Of a stretch of DNA of 64,000 bases, positions 28,801-36,446 are shown one piece after another. The position numbers were made by a program, and so were the translations under genes. The DNA comes from an uncultured bacterium. GTDB taxonomy: Bacteria > Spirochaetota > UBA4802 > JAGODF01. The number at the start of each line of letters is the position of its first letter. Position 1 is the stretch's first letter. The DNA is taken from positions 50,791-114,790 of the forward strand of contig CAKZSV010000006.1 in NCBI GenBank assembly GCA_937921485.1. Direction: 5' to 3'. Below the pieces are notes generated by a model. That model ran no database searches. It saw nothing but the letters and a program-made list of their open reading frames with translations, and had not been told where the DNA came from.

Positions 28801-29637
28801 GGTAATGAAAATAGAAATCTGCCCGCCGCGCCGTACGTGCTTGATCTTAAACGAAAGGACGGTGCCGTCGAGGGCGGGGCTTTTTATTTCAAAATAGCGG
28901 CCTTTCTCATCCTTGGGAAAGCTTTCAAAGGTCAGCTTATTCGAAGCATGAGGGTTGAGCAGCGCCTGGGCCTTGGCATCCGCTTCAAAGGAAAGGACCG
29001 CATGGTCTTTCGGAATTTTTTCGCTGAAATAATACCGGCTGACGCCTTTTTTTATTGTAAATTGTACGAGTTCTTCTTTTTTTTCCTCGCCTTCCTTCAC
29101 GTCCATGAGCTGAAAATATTTTGGATCGTCGGAAAGCTGCGAAAGCCGATCGCGCTCTTTTATCAGGGCTTCACGGATTTGTATTTCATTAAAGAAAAAT
29201 GCAAGACGCCCCAGCGGCCGCGTTTGATTTGCACCCTGACCCGCACGCGTGGAAATATCGTACACATCGGGGTTGGGAAGCCAGTTAAAGCAGGGATCGC
29301 TGGCATATTTGTCGCGAAGGAATTCAAGCGAAAGCTCCGCAGGCGTTGGCGCGGCAATATAGAGCATGCGCTTTTCTTCCTGGAAAAACTGATTCGAAGG
29401 AAAACGATACATTCCACCTTTCCCTTCGATGCTCGTTTCAATATCGGTGGTATCGATACCGATCCAGCGCATATAGCGGTGGGCTTCAACCGGTATGTTT
29501 TTCTCAATCCATTTTTTCGCGGCAAGCACACCTTTCATGCCCGATCCACCCACGCCGATAACGAGGGATTTACGGACAGTTGGCTTGTCGTCGCTGATTA
29601 TCCTCTGAATTGAGCTGTGAAGGGCGTCCTTTGCCAT
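25804..29637 (-). CDS. Giant tubulin/FtsZ-superfamily protein (Tubulin_2 type)
   Basis: This 1277-residue protein shows an N-terminal tubulin-like nucleotide-binding core. LVIGVGGSGMKGV at residues 25-37 resembles the first glycine loop, RAGQGANQTRPLGRLAFF at 131-148 a second loop, and SVVGGTGNGMIIDL at 281-294 is a variant of the tubulin signature GGGTG[ST]G. The rest, about 800 residues, is a charged helical C-terminal region with many short coiled segments and no recognised domain. The pattern fits the Tubulin_2 family of divergent tubulin-like proteins. It may bind GTP and assemble, but that is an inference. It ends the minus-strand run from apt, and the next gene upstream (29642) encodes a membrane-anchored protein. 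Confidence 0.75.
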   Translation of the reverse strand: MAKDALHSSIQRIISDDKPTVRKSLVIGVGGSGMKGVLAAKKWIEKNIPVEAHRYMRWIGIDTTDIETSIEGKGGMYRFPSNQFFQEEKRMLYIAAPTPAELSLEFLRDKYASDPCFNWLPNPDVYDISTRAGQGANQTRPLGRLAFFFNEIQIREALIKERDRLSQLSDDPKYFQLMDVKEGEEKKEELVQFTIKKGVSRYYFSEKIPKDHAVLSFEADAKAQALLNPHASNKLTFESFPKDEKGRYFEIKSPALDGTVLSFKIKHVRRGGQISIFITCSVVGGTGNGMIIDLVAMVKDIFKDYWPAPRIYGIIVLPSAFKRVVYNRNARANAYAALKEFDYYMSGNTFRASYPSGRTVEVPDRIFDDGMLYLLDVENMAGNSLQGRDQVQELTGQFISTFVASTVGGAIEERMVNDSTRASVYLPANERSRRKAAYNSFGISRVIYPVPQLKDMGYKITALKMSEAFLQPVNPTLLLQTIGDINRGLVRALRLNCRLIFERMYPDYQLDTETEFRSYEQKLKKAFEKGDKRGVIAAMETVIRDYGKEEMEKIKKNLLLRMEKRYRLELDKMKTVLVNEIHGYIKDPQKGFLFAEAIINLLLGKLELYQKKYYKERVSLARFSTEEMEALIETAENKGISDGKLTDALIEMARFNFSQLVFEAMLTASESFVREFKALIFNIKNLEITVLRDKVTALIDQLKQDIEKDRFDLLEKKNPLYFYLITPGEIDEFLKKYFYSKLSVEDLCNEVDFVKMDREDDAAQFFETFLIGTEGLAIVEKDEKEIRAIIKERFGNLMDKPLDEIKKALYGEDGGGIEDGLNLSETTLIKIEIEKIKKKLFKIIHSRFEGFNFENISIKQMLDEKKIPVRKLLEKLDTFSRPYIYIDATGLQSMEYYRTVTNFKLNTYEVGDDPSKNEPNDLPSRMDHYKKREAAQPNISVETFEVPNLCKPYEMISIGVLLGFPIFKINSLEESARDYHALMAERSHPLHCFNHPTLDARYFPDPFRSMNYLNPARLWNGLLLLKVLEKRGEVYEYEDALVDMLKSIEAREDYKRVVLNIEKKIEAEGGLEKAGMETIAEAISALGMLARSAGDESFQFRREYSLVIRDILDGDGTGDRARAQNMSKDQYIEKFVKAPRFANNGELIVFLENEYTVRQFLINSIKETIARSKETTSAGANVALPKWKIEQVKLPAFKDKFEFFDYFEKRGSLEWQNLLKDRLVDKLNAYVTSSKFRLESDPTLLDRNKISTFLASVEAQLPEIVTWEVKISNKIIK

Positions 29638-29641
29638 TATT

Positions 29642-30526
29642 TTACCTTGAGGTGAAAGGATCGATCATGGGATACAGGCCGTCATCATTGGGCGCGCCGG
29701 TGTCGTATCCCGGATATATCTTGTACAGGCGCACCAGAAAATTTTTCTCGGTTTTCGGAATTCCCGCCTTCGTTTGCACTTCATAGTCCTGCGTGAAGAG
29801 ATGAAACTCGAAATATCCTCCCACGAACTTGCCGTCCTGATTGAGCCGGTCGCCAAGTCTGAAACGTATGGGTTGTTTGGGCTCGATTGCTGGAAAGGTG
29901 GGGTCGCCGGTTTCATCAGGTTCCTTTTTAATATATATTCTTTCCCTAGAACCCATTTCCCGGAAATTTTCAAGTCCCGGATAAAAGATCAGAACCTTGC
30001 CGTCCCTCCTGATATCGAGCAGATATTCCTCCGTGAGTTTTTCGGGAAGATTGTAGATGTCCTGTTCCCGCTTGTTTTCGATGATGCGGATATTGATAGA
30101 AAGATGGTTGTCGATAATTTCGGTGGAATATGTTTTGATGTTCCCCTCGGTCTGGCCGATGGTGATGGTTTTTTCATTTTGATCTTCCTTGGCAAGGGAA
30201 TATTTAAAAATTAATCCCGGATCGGGAAGCTCTTTCGGCGTCACTTTCCCTTTCGGCGCGGATGCCGGTGGCTGCTGTGGCGGCGGCGCTGATTCAGCAG
30301 CCTTCGCTTTTGGCTTCGGTTTGAGGCGTTTTAAAAGCGAAGGTGAATCTCCTTTTTTATACGAGTCTAATATTTTCCTCTGGAGATACACCACAATGCC
30401 CAGGATGATGATGACCAGAACAGCCGCGAAGATGATGTAGCGATGAAATTCGAGTTCCTTTTCAAGCTCATAAACCCGCGGATCCAGGTGAAGGAACTGA
30501 TAGAGAGAATGTATAAGCCGTAGCAT
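29642..30526 (-). CDS. Single-pass membrane protein of unknown function
   Basis: The protein (294 residues) has one membrane segment at about residues 30-50 (YIIFAAVLVIIILGIVVYL), a basic and proline-rich linker (about 60-95) and a soluble domain of about 190 residues with many short beta strands. I do not recognise the domain. The start is ATG 30526, after AAGGAGG. The stop lies 4 bases before the tubulin-like gene, so the two are almost certainly co-translated. The simplest inference is a membrane anchor or adaptor for the tubulin-like protein. Confidence 0.6.
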   Translation of the reverse strand: MLRLIHSLYQFLHLDPRVYELEKELEFHRYIIFAAVLVIIILGIVVYLQRKILDSYKKGDSPSLLKRLKPKPKAKAAESAPPPQQPPASAPKGKVTPKELPDPGLIFKYSLAKEDQNEKTITIGQTEGNIKTYSTEIIDNHLSINIRIIENKREQDIYNLPEKLTEEYLLDIRRDGKVLIFYPGLENFREMGSRERIYIKKEPDETGDPTFPAIEPKQPIRFRLGDRLNQDGKFVGGYFEFHLFTQDYEVQTKAGIPKTEKNFLVRLYKIYPGYDTGAPNDDGLYPMIDPFTSR

Positions 30527-30556
30527 CAAAGCCTCCTTGAAGGTAATAGAATGAAA

Positions 30557-31765
30557 TTATGCGCGAACGCCATGTACAAACGCATCCGATGAGCCGAAAT
30601 ACACCCTGTCGTCAATTATCAGAGGGGCTCCGTTTATGTTGCCATCTGTGGGGAATTTAAAAACGAGAGCGCCTTTTTTCGCATTCAGCGCATATAAATT
30701 ATTATCTTCCGATCCAAAGTACACGATTCCTTCTCTATGCACCGCTTCCGTGCGAATTTTGCCGTTCGTCTTGTATTTCCACACTTCCTTCCCGCTGTCA
30801 TTGACGCAGTAGAAGAAACCATCATCGGCACCGAAAAAGAAGCACTCATTGCCGTCGACGACGGCAGGAAGAACGGAACTTAAAACCGGGGATTTGACGA
30901 TGAACACCCATCGGAGTTTCTTTTGCGATTTATCGAGGCAATATACCGAACCATCAAGAGAAGGGAAAAGAAGCGAACCGGTCTTCACGGAAAGCGATGG
31001 TCGCACGCGTATCTGCGCTGAAGCATCGAAGCTCCAGGCGATCCTTGCCTTATCGCCGCCGTATTCCACCGCGATGAGTTTTTTCTCTTCAGTGCCCAGG
31101 TATATGATGCCGCCTTCCACCAGCGGCGATGAAACAGTTCCCCCTGCGATCTGCTGGCACCACAGTTCTTTGCCGATGGCTTTTTCTTCAGGGCTTTTAT
31201 AGTATGCCTCAAAGCCATAGAGGCCGTCAAGCGCGGCAAGAATGAGGAGTTTGCCGGTGGCTACCGGTTCGGTGTGAATGCCCTTCACAAGCTTTTTTTG
31301 CCACAGCATCTGCGCTTTCTGCTGCGATTTCTGCTGAGTGTTCAACCCGGTATGCACCGCGCACACAAGCCCTTCGCGGGTGGCGATATAGAGCACTCCG
31401 TCGGCATACGCCGGTTTTTTGATGATGGAACCGTGGATTTTGAATTTCGCCAGCACTTCAAGCGAAGCCTGATTTTCAGAAAGGATAAACACTCCGCCGG
31501 CGGTATCGCATGCAATGAGGACGGTTCCGCCTTCAGGAGTTGACGCCTTCGTCAATCCGGCGCTCACCGCCGAACCGACACGAAAAGAAGCGATTTCTTT
31601 CCCTGAATCGGCTCGCGCTTCTCCCGCCCCGATGCCTTCATCGGACCCTTCGAAAATATCGACTCCGCCGGCAAAATCGCCTTCGTATTTAAACGATTCA
31701 TTGACCGCAAGATCGCTCTTCGGGTCAAAGGCTTTCAGCTTTTTCAGGTAGGGATTGCCATTCAT
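30557..31765 (-). CDS. PQQ-like beta-propeller protein
   Basis: This 402-residue protein consists of repeated blades of the PQQ-binding-like or quinoprotein type. Typical blade endings are GVLYIATREGLVCAVH, GGIIYLGTEEKKLIAVE, SLDGSVYCLDKSQKKLRW, NECFFFGADDGFFYCVND, GIVYFGSEDNNLYALNAKKG and DRVYFGSSDAFVHGV. That makes seven to eight blades. There is no signal peptide, so the protein is probably cytoplasmic and acts as a binding scaffold, unlike periplasmic quinoproteins. It lies upstream of the membrane protein of the tubulin-like operon with 27 bases between. The first 60 residues are low-complexity and acidic. Confidence 0.75.
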   Translation of the reverse strand: MNGNPYLKKLKAFDPKSDLAVNESFKYEGDFAGGVDIFEGSDEGIGAGEARADSGKEIASFRVGSAVSAGLTKASTPEGGTVLIACDTAGGVFILSENQASLEVLAKFKIHGSIIKKPAYADGVLYIATREGLVCAVHTGLNTQQKSQQKAQMLWQKKLVKGIHTEPVATGKLLILAALDGLYGFEAYYKSPEEKAIGKELWCQQIAGGTVSSPLVEGGIIYLGTEEKKLIAVEYGGDKARIAWSFDASAQIRVRPSLSVKTGSLLFPSLDGSVYCLDKSQKKLRWVFIVKSPVLSSVLPAVVDGNECFFFGADDGFFYCVNDSGKEVWKYKTNGKIRTEAVHREGIVYFGSEDNNLYALNAKKGALVFKFPTDGNINGAPLIIDDRVYFGSSDAFVHGVRA

Positions 31766-31874
31766 ACAGTTTTATTTTCCGTATTATAATTACACACAGC
31801 AAAGCACAAACATACGCACGATACATCTGTAGTATACGCTATCTATGATATACCTGTCAACAGAGTTTTCTCTT

Positions 31875-33176
31875 TCAGGCAATGATTATGTCCCGCCCTT
31901 TTTCAAGTATCCAGCCTTTGCTGAAACCGTCATCATTGGTGCGGTTTGTATGGAGCCAGAAGACTTTCTGCTCATCGCGCAAAAAAGGGATGAGGTCTTC
32001 CGGGTCGGTGTGTATGAGCCCCGCGCCTGCTTCGTGGACGATAGTCTGTGCATCATCGAAGAAATGCTCCAGCGATTCACGGCAGGAAGCGGGAAAGCGT
32101 TCTTCCTGAAAGCGCGCAGGATCGTACAGCGTATCGCCGGAATAGCCAAAGACGTGCTCGGTCCCGCGCACGTCAAAAAAACGGAATTTCATCATTGCCG
32201 AGGGAATGGCATGAAAGCCGTAGTCACAAAACACTTCAGCGCCGATTTCATCGAGCACTGTAGAAATACCCGGGGGAAGCTTTCGTATGGCAATAACATC
32301 AGGTCCCAATAGAAGACGGATTTTTTTCTCAAGGCTCTTTGCCGCTTCGCCCACGGCATACACGGGCAGTGCGGGAAATGCGTGAAGAAATCGGTAAAGC
32401 CCCTGCTCGTGGTCGGCATGAATGTGGGAAACAAAGATTCCTGCCAGATCCGCGATATCGAAACCTTCCTCCATAAATGCATCGAAGGATCGGTAATTTG
32501 GATCAAAGAGCAAAAGTTTGCCCCGGTACTCAATCATAAAGGATGAACATTCCTTCGCAGGTGAAAAGCCATCTCCCGAACCGAAGCAGTGCAACACGAG
32601 GATATTATCACCCTTCCTGTCCTTTTTTTTCCCGGAGAATGCTGATGTTATGCCTTGCAGATCAAAGGCAAGCTCCTCCTTCCCTTTCGATATCATAAAC
32701 GAATCGGAACCCGTTTTTCTTATGGTAATAAATCCCAATTTGTACACATCGTTATCATAGGTTTCAAAACTTGCAAAATCAGGCAGATGCAGTTTTCTCC
32801 CCGATGGCGAAAAGCCCTCCCGAAGCGCCAGATAGTCGGCATAATATGCGGCTTTTTCTGAATGAACATTTTTCTCGTAGTCTGCAGGTCCGAAGATTGC
32901 TTCCTCCAAAATCGGCTTCAGAATTTCGTTAATTCGCCGTGGTGCGATGATATGAGTCTTTCTTTGCTTGTTGAAGAAAAAATTCCGATAAATGGGAAAT
33001 TCGACTTCACAAAAATTGCTTCCATCGAAAAGCATCGTATCTCCCAGAAAGATATACGACGGAAAAGGAAAACCTCCCGCGCGCTTGATCCACTCCGGCG
33101 GGGAGCCGAATACGCAGGTGAGGCTTTCATCCACCGCCACACAGTAGCACATCTCGTTGATTTTAAAAAGCTTCAT
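31875..33176 (-). CDS. Metallo-beta-lactamase-fold protein with N-terminal extension
   Basis: The C-terminal half of this 433-residue protein is a metallo-beta-lactamase fold. FVSHIHADHEQGL gives the HxHxDH metal motif at about residue 250, LLLFDPN is the strand before it, and the following segments contain FGYSGDTLYD and the late VHEAG. The N-terminal 170 residues are specific to this protein and not recognised. No exonuclease beta-CASP insertion is evident. The protein could be a phosphodiesterase or RNase Z-like hydrolase. A gap of 109 bases separates it from the beta-propeller gene downstream. Confidence 0.75.
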   Translation of the reverse strand: MKLFKINEMCYCVAVDESLTCVFGSPPEWIKRAGGFPFPSYIFLGDTMLFDGSNFCEVEFPIYRNFFFNKQRKTHIIAPRRINEILKPILEEAIFGPADYEKNVHSEKAAYYADYLALREGFSPSGRKLHLPDFASFETYDNDVYKLGFITIRKTGSDSFMISKGKEELAFDLQGITSAFSGKKKDRKGDNILVLHCFGSGDGFSPAKECSSFMIEYRGKLLLFDPNYRSFDAFMEEGFDIADLAGIFVSHIHADHEQGLYRFLHAFPALPVYAVGEAAKSLEKKIRLLLGPDVIAIRKLPPGISTVLDEIGAEVFCDYGFHAIPSAMMKFRFFDVRGTEHVFGYSGDTLYDPARFQEERFPASCRESLEHFFDDAQTIVHEAGAGLIHTDPEDLIPFLRDEQKVFWLHTNRTNDDGFSKGWILEKGRDIIIA

Positions 33177-33191
33177 GAGGGAAGCCCGCTT

Positions 33192-33929
33192 TCATTTCCT
33201 TGCCCGAAGCGTCCTCTTTCTGTAGCGCTCAAGTTCTTTTTTATAAAGTTCTACTATTTCAGCAATATCCTGGAATTTCCTCACGGCGAAAAACGCTTTA
33301 ACCAGATCGCGCACTCGGCCTTCGTCGCCGAGCTCCGCATTCTGCCGCTGATTGGCCGTGTACACATCATTGGATGAAGGAAAGATTTCCGAGATGACAT
33401 CCTGCGCTTTTTTCTCAAGGCGGTTTAGAGGAAATTCTGTTTTTTTGTGGATATTTTTTATGATGAACGCAAGAAGCTGAAGAACTTTGCGGGTCCTGTC
33501 CGCTTCGGCATCGGCTTTCATTTTCTCAAAGGCGGCGACGATTTCCCGATTCGTCTCCTTGATTTTATTCAATACCTCCGCGCGCACCTCGGGAGCCATC
33601 TGATTAAAGGAAGGAGGCTGATGTGGATAGAAGGATTTAAGATATGGAGCCGACAAAAAGATTTTGCCGCAGAGGGAATCGTTTGCGATTTCACCGTCCA
33701 CTTCGGAACGCATGGCTTCAATATCGATATCGAAAAGAGACGGAGCACCATTGAGAAACGAAGGCATCTCAAGGCGATCTAAAAAAGCCGAGAAGCCCTT
33801 GCTCTGTGCGCACTCGTCTTTGAAAAAATATTCCTTGAGCGAGAATCTGAAAAGCTCGGGCGCATTTCCCGCCAGCCCCGATGACTCTTCGGCTTCAATA
33901 TAAAAATCGATCAGATCATCAAAACGCAT
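33192..33929 (-). CDS. Helical protein of unknown function
   Basis: I do not recognise this 245-residue protein. It looks all-helical and soluble: an acidic N-terminus (MRFDDLIDFYIEAEESSG), a middle around APEVRAEVLNKIKETNREI and a basic helical C-terminus (VELYKKELERYRKRTLRARK). The start at 33929 follows AAGAGG, which overlaps the apt stop, so this gene is translated right after apt. It is followed by the metallo-beta-lactamase-fold gene after 15 bases, linking both to the same run of genes. Confidence 0.55.
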   Translation of the reverse strand: MRFDDLIDFYIEAEESSGLAGNAPELFRFSLKEYFFKDECAQSKGFSAFLDRLEMPSFLNGAPSLFDIDIEAMRSEVDGEIANDSLCGKIFLSAPYLKSFYPHQPPSFNQMAPEVRAEVLNKIKETNREIVAAFEKMKADAEADRTRKVLQLLAFIIKNIHKKTEFPLNRLEKKAQDVISEIFPSSNDVYTANQRQNAELGDEGRVRDLVKAFFAVRKFQDIAEIVELYKKELERYRKRTLRARK

Positions 33930-33939
33930 GTGAAGCCTC

Positions 33940-34467
33940 TTATTCCCCTTCGAATTCGCAAAGAGCGAATACTTTATAACCGGCTTCTTCGAGCTTTTTC
34001 CGGCCGCCGACATCGGGGAGGTCCACAATGAAGGCCATTTCGATTATCTGCCCGCCCAGTTTTTCCACCAGTTTTGCGCCGGCCAGTGCCGTTCCGCCGG
34101 TGGCAAGTAAATCGTCAATTAAAAGGACCTTATCGCCAGCTTTTATTGAATCAACATGCACTTCAATTTTATCTGTGCCGTATTCAAGCGCATATTCATA
34201 GGATTCAGTTTCTGCCGGAAGCTTCCCTTTTTTTCTGATGGGGACGAATCCTTTGCCAAGCTGGTGCGCAACAGCTCCGCCAAGGATGAAGCCGCGTGCC
34301 TCAAGCCCTACCACCACATCGATGGGCACATCTTTGTAGCGAGCGGTGAAGCTATCTATGGTAAAACGAAACCCCTCCGCATCTTTCAGCAGAGTGGTGA
34401 TATCGCGGAACATGATTCCTTCTTTTGGAAAATGAGGAATGGTACGAATCTTCGACTTGATTGGCAT
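33940..34467 (-). CDS. apt: Adenine phosphoribosyltransferase
   Basis: Apt salvages adenine to AMP with PRPP. The 175-residue protein shows [18 protein letters not shown] at the start, [16 protein letters not shown] and the PRPP loop [13 protein letters not shown]. The start is taken as the ATG at 34467, since GGGAG lies 8 bases upstream; earlier starts (34473, 34518) have poor spacing or extend beyond the family. It is the first gene of the run that ends with the tubulin-like protein. Confidence 0.96.
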   Translation of the reverse strand: MPIKSKIRTIPHFPKEGIMFRDITTLLKDAEGFRFTIDSFTARYKDVPIDVVVGLEARGFILGGAVAHQLGKGFVPIRKKGKLPAETESYEYALEYGTDKIEVHVDSIKAGDKVLLIDDLLATGGTALAGAKLVEKLGGQIIEMAFIVDLPDVGGRKKLEEAGYKVFALCEFEGE

Positions 34468-34531
34468 ACGCATAACTCCCGATTGGTCTTTATATGAAAG
34501 ATGCACAACATAGACCATCGCATGCGCGCTG

Positions 34532-35452
34532 TCAATTCAAAATAGGTGCCTGTTCAGCCTGAATTCTCTTCATCTCAGCTTTGACAAAATCCATATCCAG
34601 AGGAAGCGGCTTTGAAGGATCAACATACAGCGAAAGCGCACCGTTGGGGCAGGCTTCCACGCAGAGCTCGCATCCCATGCACTCATCTTTATGATAAACC
34701 CGGCCATCGGGTTGCATTTCGATGGCATTGAAGTGGCAGACAGAAACGCAGGTGCCGCAGGAAGTACATTTTTTCGAATCATGTTTCACCGAATAACCCG
34801 ATTTCGCATTCATGGTGGTATTTTTATCGATTTTTCGAGTGATGCGCGATGCTTTCAGGCTCACACAGGTATCCGGGTGGCAGTTGCAGATAACGCCTGT
34901 GCTTCCTCCTGTCGCCACTTTAAAAAATGCCTGCGTGATGTATCCCATCGAGCGGAAGCGCTTCACAATCTCGAGTGCTTCTGACTGGCTGATTTTCCGC
35001 GGATTGTATTTCTTGCATGAATCCATCCAGAACTTACCCGTGCCGCTTCCCGCCACAATGCAGGAATTAATTGTTTCAGCCGGCGCATGAAGCGATTTCT
35101 TGCAGGGGCAGTCCATCACCACAAGATATTCCGGGTCCTGAAAAATTATTTTATGCGCATATTTATAAGGGACAATTCGCTTGTTTTGATCCGATATGAG
35201 GCGCACGTCCTCTTTCAGGGTAAAAATCTTCTTCGCGTCCCCTGAGGAAAGAAATTTCGCATGATATCGGCTGAATGCCATATTGCCCACATACTTCAAA
35301 GGCTTAAACCATGTGAGATATTCAAGTGGTTTCAGAAATAGGCTCACCATCTTCACGTATGGATAATACCACCGAAAATAGATATAATTATGTATGGCCC
35401 GATCGATGCGCCAGCCGTGTTTTTTCATCAAGACCTTTGTCGATTCACGCAT
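34532..35452 (-). CDS. Protein with two C-terminal 4Fe-4S clusters
   Basis: The 306-residue protein ends in two ferredoxin-type 4Fe-4S motifs, [13 protein letters not shown] and [13 protein letters not shown], about residues 235-275. The N-terminal half has further cysteines ([20 protein letters not shown]) that could bind another metal group. There is no signal peptide; a partly hydrophobic segment lies near residues 25-45. It is likely an electron carrier or part of an oxidoreductase whose partner is not visible. The start at [13 protein letters not shown] is preferred, because the open frame above it runs through the palindrome region. Confidence 0.7.
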   Translation of the reverse strand: MRESTKVLMKKHGWRIDRAIHNYIYFRWYYPYVKMVSLFLKPLEYLTWFKPLKYVGNMAFSRYHAKFLSSGDAKKIFTLKEDVRLISDQNKRIVPYKYAHKIIFQDPEYLVVMDCPCKKSLHAPAETINSCIVAGSGTGKFWMDSCKKYNPRKISQSEALEIVKRFRSMGYITQAFFKVATGGSTGVICNCHPDTCVSLKASRITRKIDKNTTMNAKSGYSVKHDSKKCTSCGTCVSVCHFNAIEMQPDGRVYHKDECMGCELCVEACPNGALSLYVDPSKPLPLDMDFVKAEMKRIQAEQAPILN

Positions 35453-35487
35453 GTGTAAATACCCCCAAATTAATTTATAGACCCAAC

Positions 35488-35502
35488 AAGGGCTCTGACC
35501 CC
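35488..35502. repeat. Short REP-like motif
   Basis: The 15-base stretch AAGGGCTCTGACCCC recurs in the same orientation at 55278-55292. Its core (GGGCTCTGACCC) is close to a partial inverted repeat of the kind found in REP-type sequences. It lies 36 bases upstream of the ferredoxin-like gene start. Confidence 0.5.
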
Positions 35503-35532
35503 ATCTCAAGCCCAAACGGTGCATTAATATTA

Positions 35533-35552
35533 TACAATAATATATTATTGTA
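35533..35552. promoter_or_regulatory. Perfect 20-bp AT-only-core palindrome
   Basis: TACAATAATATATTATTGTA is a perfect 20-base palindrome located about 80 bases upstream of the ferredoxin-like gene. It could be a dimeric repressor operator. No regulator gene is adjacent. Confidence 0.55.
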
Positions 35553-35554
35553 AT

Positions 35555-35570
35555 ACCGGACGCGTCCGGT
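35555..35570. promoter_or_regulatory. Perfect 16-bp GC-rich palindrome
   Basis: ACCGGACGCGTCCGGT is a perfect 16-base palindrome, two bases after the AT-rich palindrome. It is unusual in this AT-rich stretch. It looks like an operator for a dimeric regulator such as a TetR-family protein. Confidence 0.6.
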
Positions 35571-35826
35571 CTATTATAATAATACACAATAACATCGGCA
35601 ACGTCAACAAAAAACCGGCTGAATGGTCGTTGGACAAAGATTAAAACGCACATTTTCACATCCACCGGGTAGTATTATCGATATAGATAGCAGATTAATC
35701 ATATCATAAAGAACTACCTTCTTTAAATTCATATAAAAATGATTTAAAATTTACTACTTGAATTGATCATAAAAATTATCATTCCCCATTAAACGCTGCG
35801 TTTTTGCTTGACACCACTTTCTATAT
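35571..35826. other. AT-rich intergenic stretch
   Basis: No gene is visible in this AT-rich 256-base stretch between the palindromes and repeat copy B. A TTGACA hexamer occurs at 35808-35813, but no -10 box at a usual distance follows it. Confidence 0.4.
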
Positions 35827-35945
35827 ATAAGGGAACTTCTAAAAACTATTTATAAGGATGTTCCCTTGTGGGCACAATATATAGGATAAAACCGCTTTCT
35901 TTTTATCTTTATAATATGAAGAAATCGGTTTTTAGAGGTGCCCAT
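35827..35945 (-). repeat. Dispersed 119-bp two-hairpin element, copy B (full, inverted)
   Basis: This copy has the same length and ends as copy A but lies in the opposite orientation. Both GGGAAC/GTTCCC and GGGCAC/GTGCCC pairs are intact. In the inner stem, one arm has a single change (CCGATTTC instead of CCGCTTTC). The 21-base loop differs almost completely from that of copies A and D while keeping its length. A HEPN-like gene remnant begins 28 bases further on. Confidence 0.9.
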
Positions 35946-35972
35946 AATTCTATGAGATATTGGCAATGTTAA

Positions 35973-36143
35973 CAACATTGGAAGACAAATAACACCGCAT
36001 TATTACACATTAGCATATACAAAGGGCGATATTCATCAGAGGAAGGATTATTGCCGTATGGTTTGCCTACCGAAGAAGATGCACAGAAATCCTATGAAGC
36101 CGCTGAAAAATTTTTTTTAAAAGTTACCGCGCTGCTTGCATGA
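35973..36143 (+). pseudogene. C-terminal remnant of a HEPN-domain protein
   Basis: An open stretch without a usable start ends at the TGA at 36141. It reads ...YKGRYSSEEGLLPYGLPTEEDA, then QKSYEAAEKFFLKVTALLA. This resembles the C-terminal end of HEPN-domain proteins, which have an RYP-like motif, an acidic TEEDA segment and an A-E-x-A-E-K helix. An in-frame stop at 35970 ends the frame upstream. The rest of the gene is missing and repeat copy B lies just before it. The gene ends 5 bases before the yhbY stop on the other strand. Confidence 0.5.
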
Positions 36144-36148
36144 TTGCT

Positions 36149-36436
36149 TCACAGCACATGCTCGTTTTTTTCGGGGTTCTCCCGATACAAAATCGCTCTG
36201 TGCCCGATGACACCGACCAGCACCGCGTCTGTTTTTTCGGTTATTTCACCGACGAGTTCTTTTTTCTCTTCTTTGAAATCGACGAACTGCACCTTGATAA
36301 GCTCGTGGTTTGAAAGCTCTGCATCAAGCGCTTTAATCACATCATCCGTGAGCCCTTTTTTCCCGATTTGCACAACCGGTCTCAGGCTGTGCGCAATTGC
36401 TTTCAGCTTCTTCCGCTGAGCATAACTTAGCTGCAT
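36149..36436 (-). CDS. yhbY: YhbY-like RNA-binding protein
   Basis: This 95-residue protein of the CRM/YhbY family binds RNA through a KH-like fold and associates with the pre-50S ribosome in other bacteria. It shows LSYAQRKKLKAIAHSLRP, VQIGKKGLTDDVIKALD, then the HELIKV region and the final VLVGVIGHRAILYR. The start follows AGGGGATAT. The radical SAM gene ends 10 bases upstream on the same strand, suggesting co-transcription. Confidence 0.93.
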   Translation of the reverse strand: MQLSYAQRKKLKAIAHSLRPVVQIGKKGLTDDVIKALDAELSNHELIKVQFVDFKEEKKELVGEITEKTDAVLVGVIGHRAILYRENPEKNEHVL

Positions 36437-36446
36437 GGATATCCCC

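Noticed and set aside
28837..29613. A 258-codon open frame antisense to the tubulin-like gene
   Set aside because: It mirrors the codon structure of the real gene and shows no domain.
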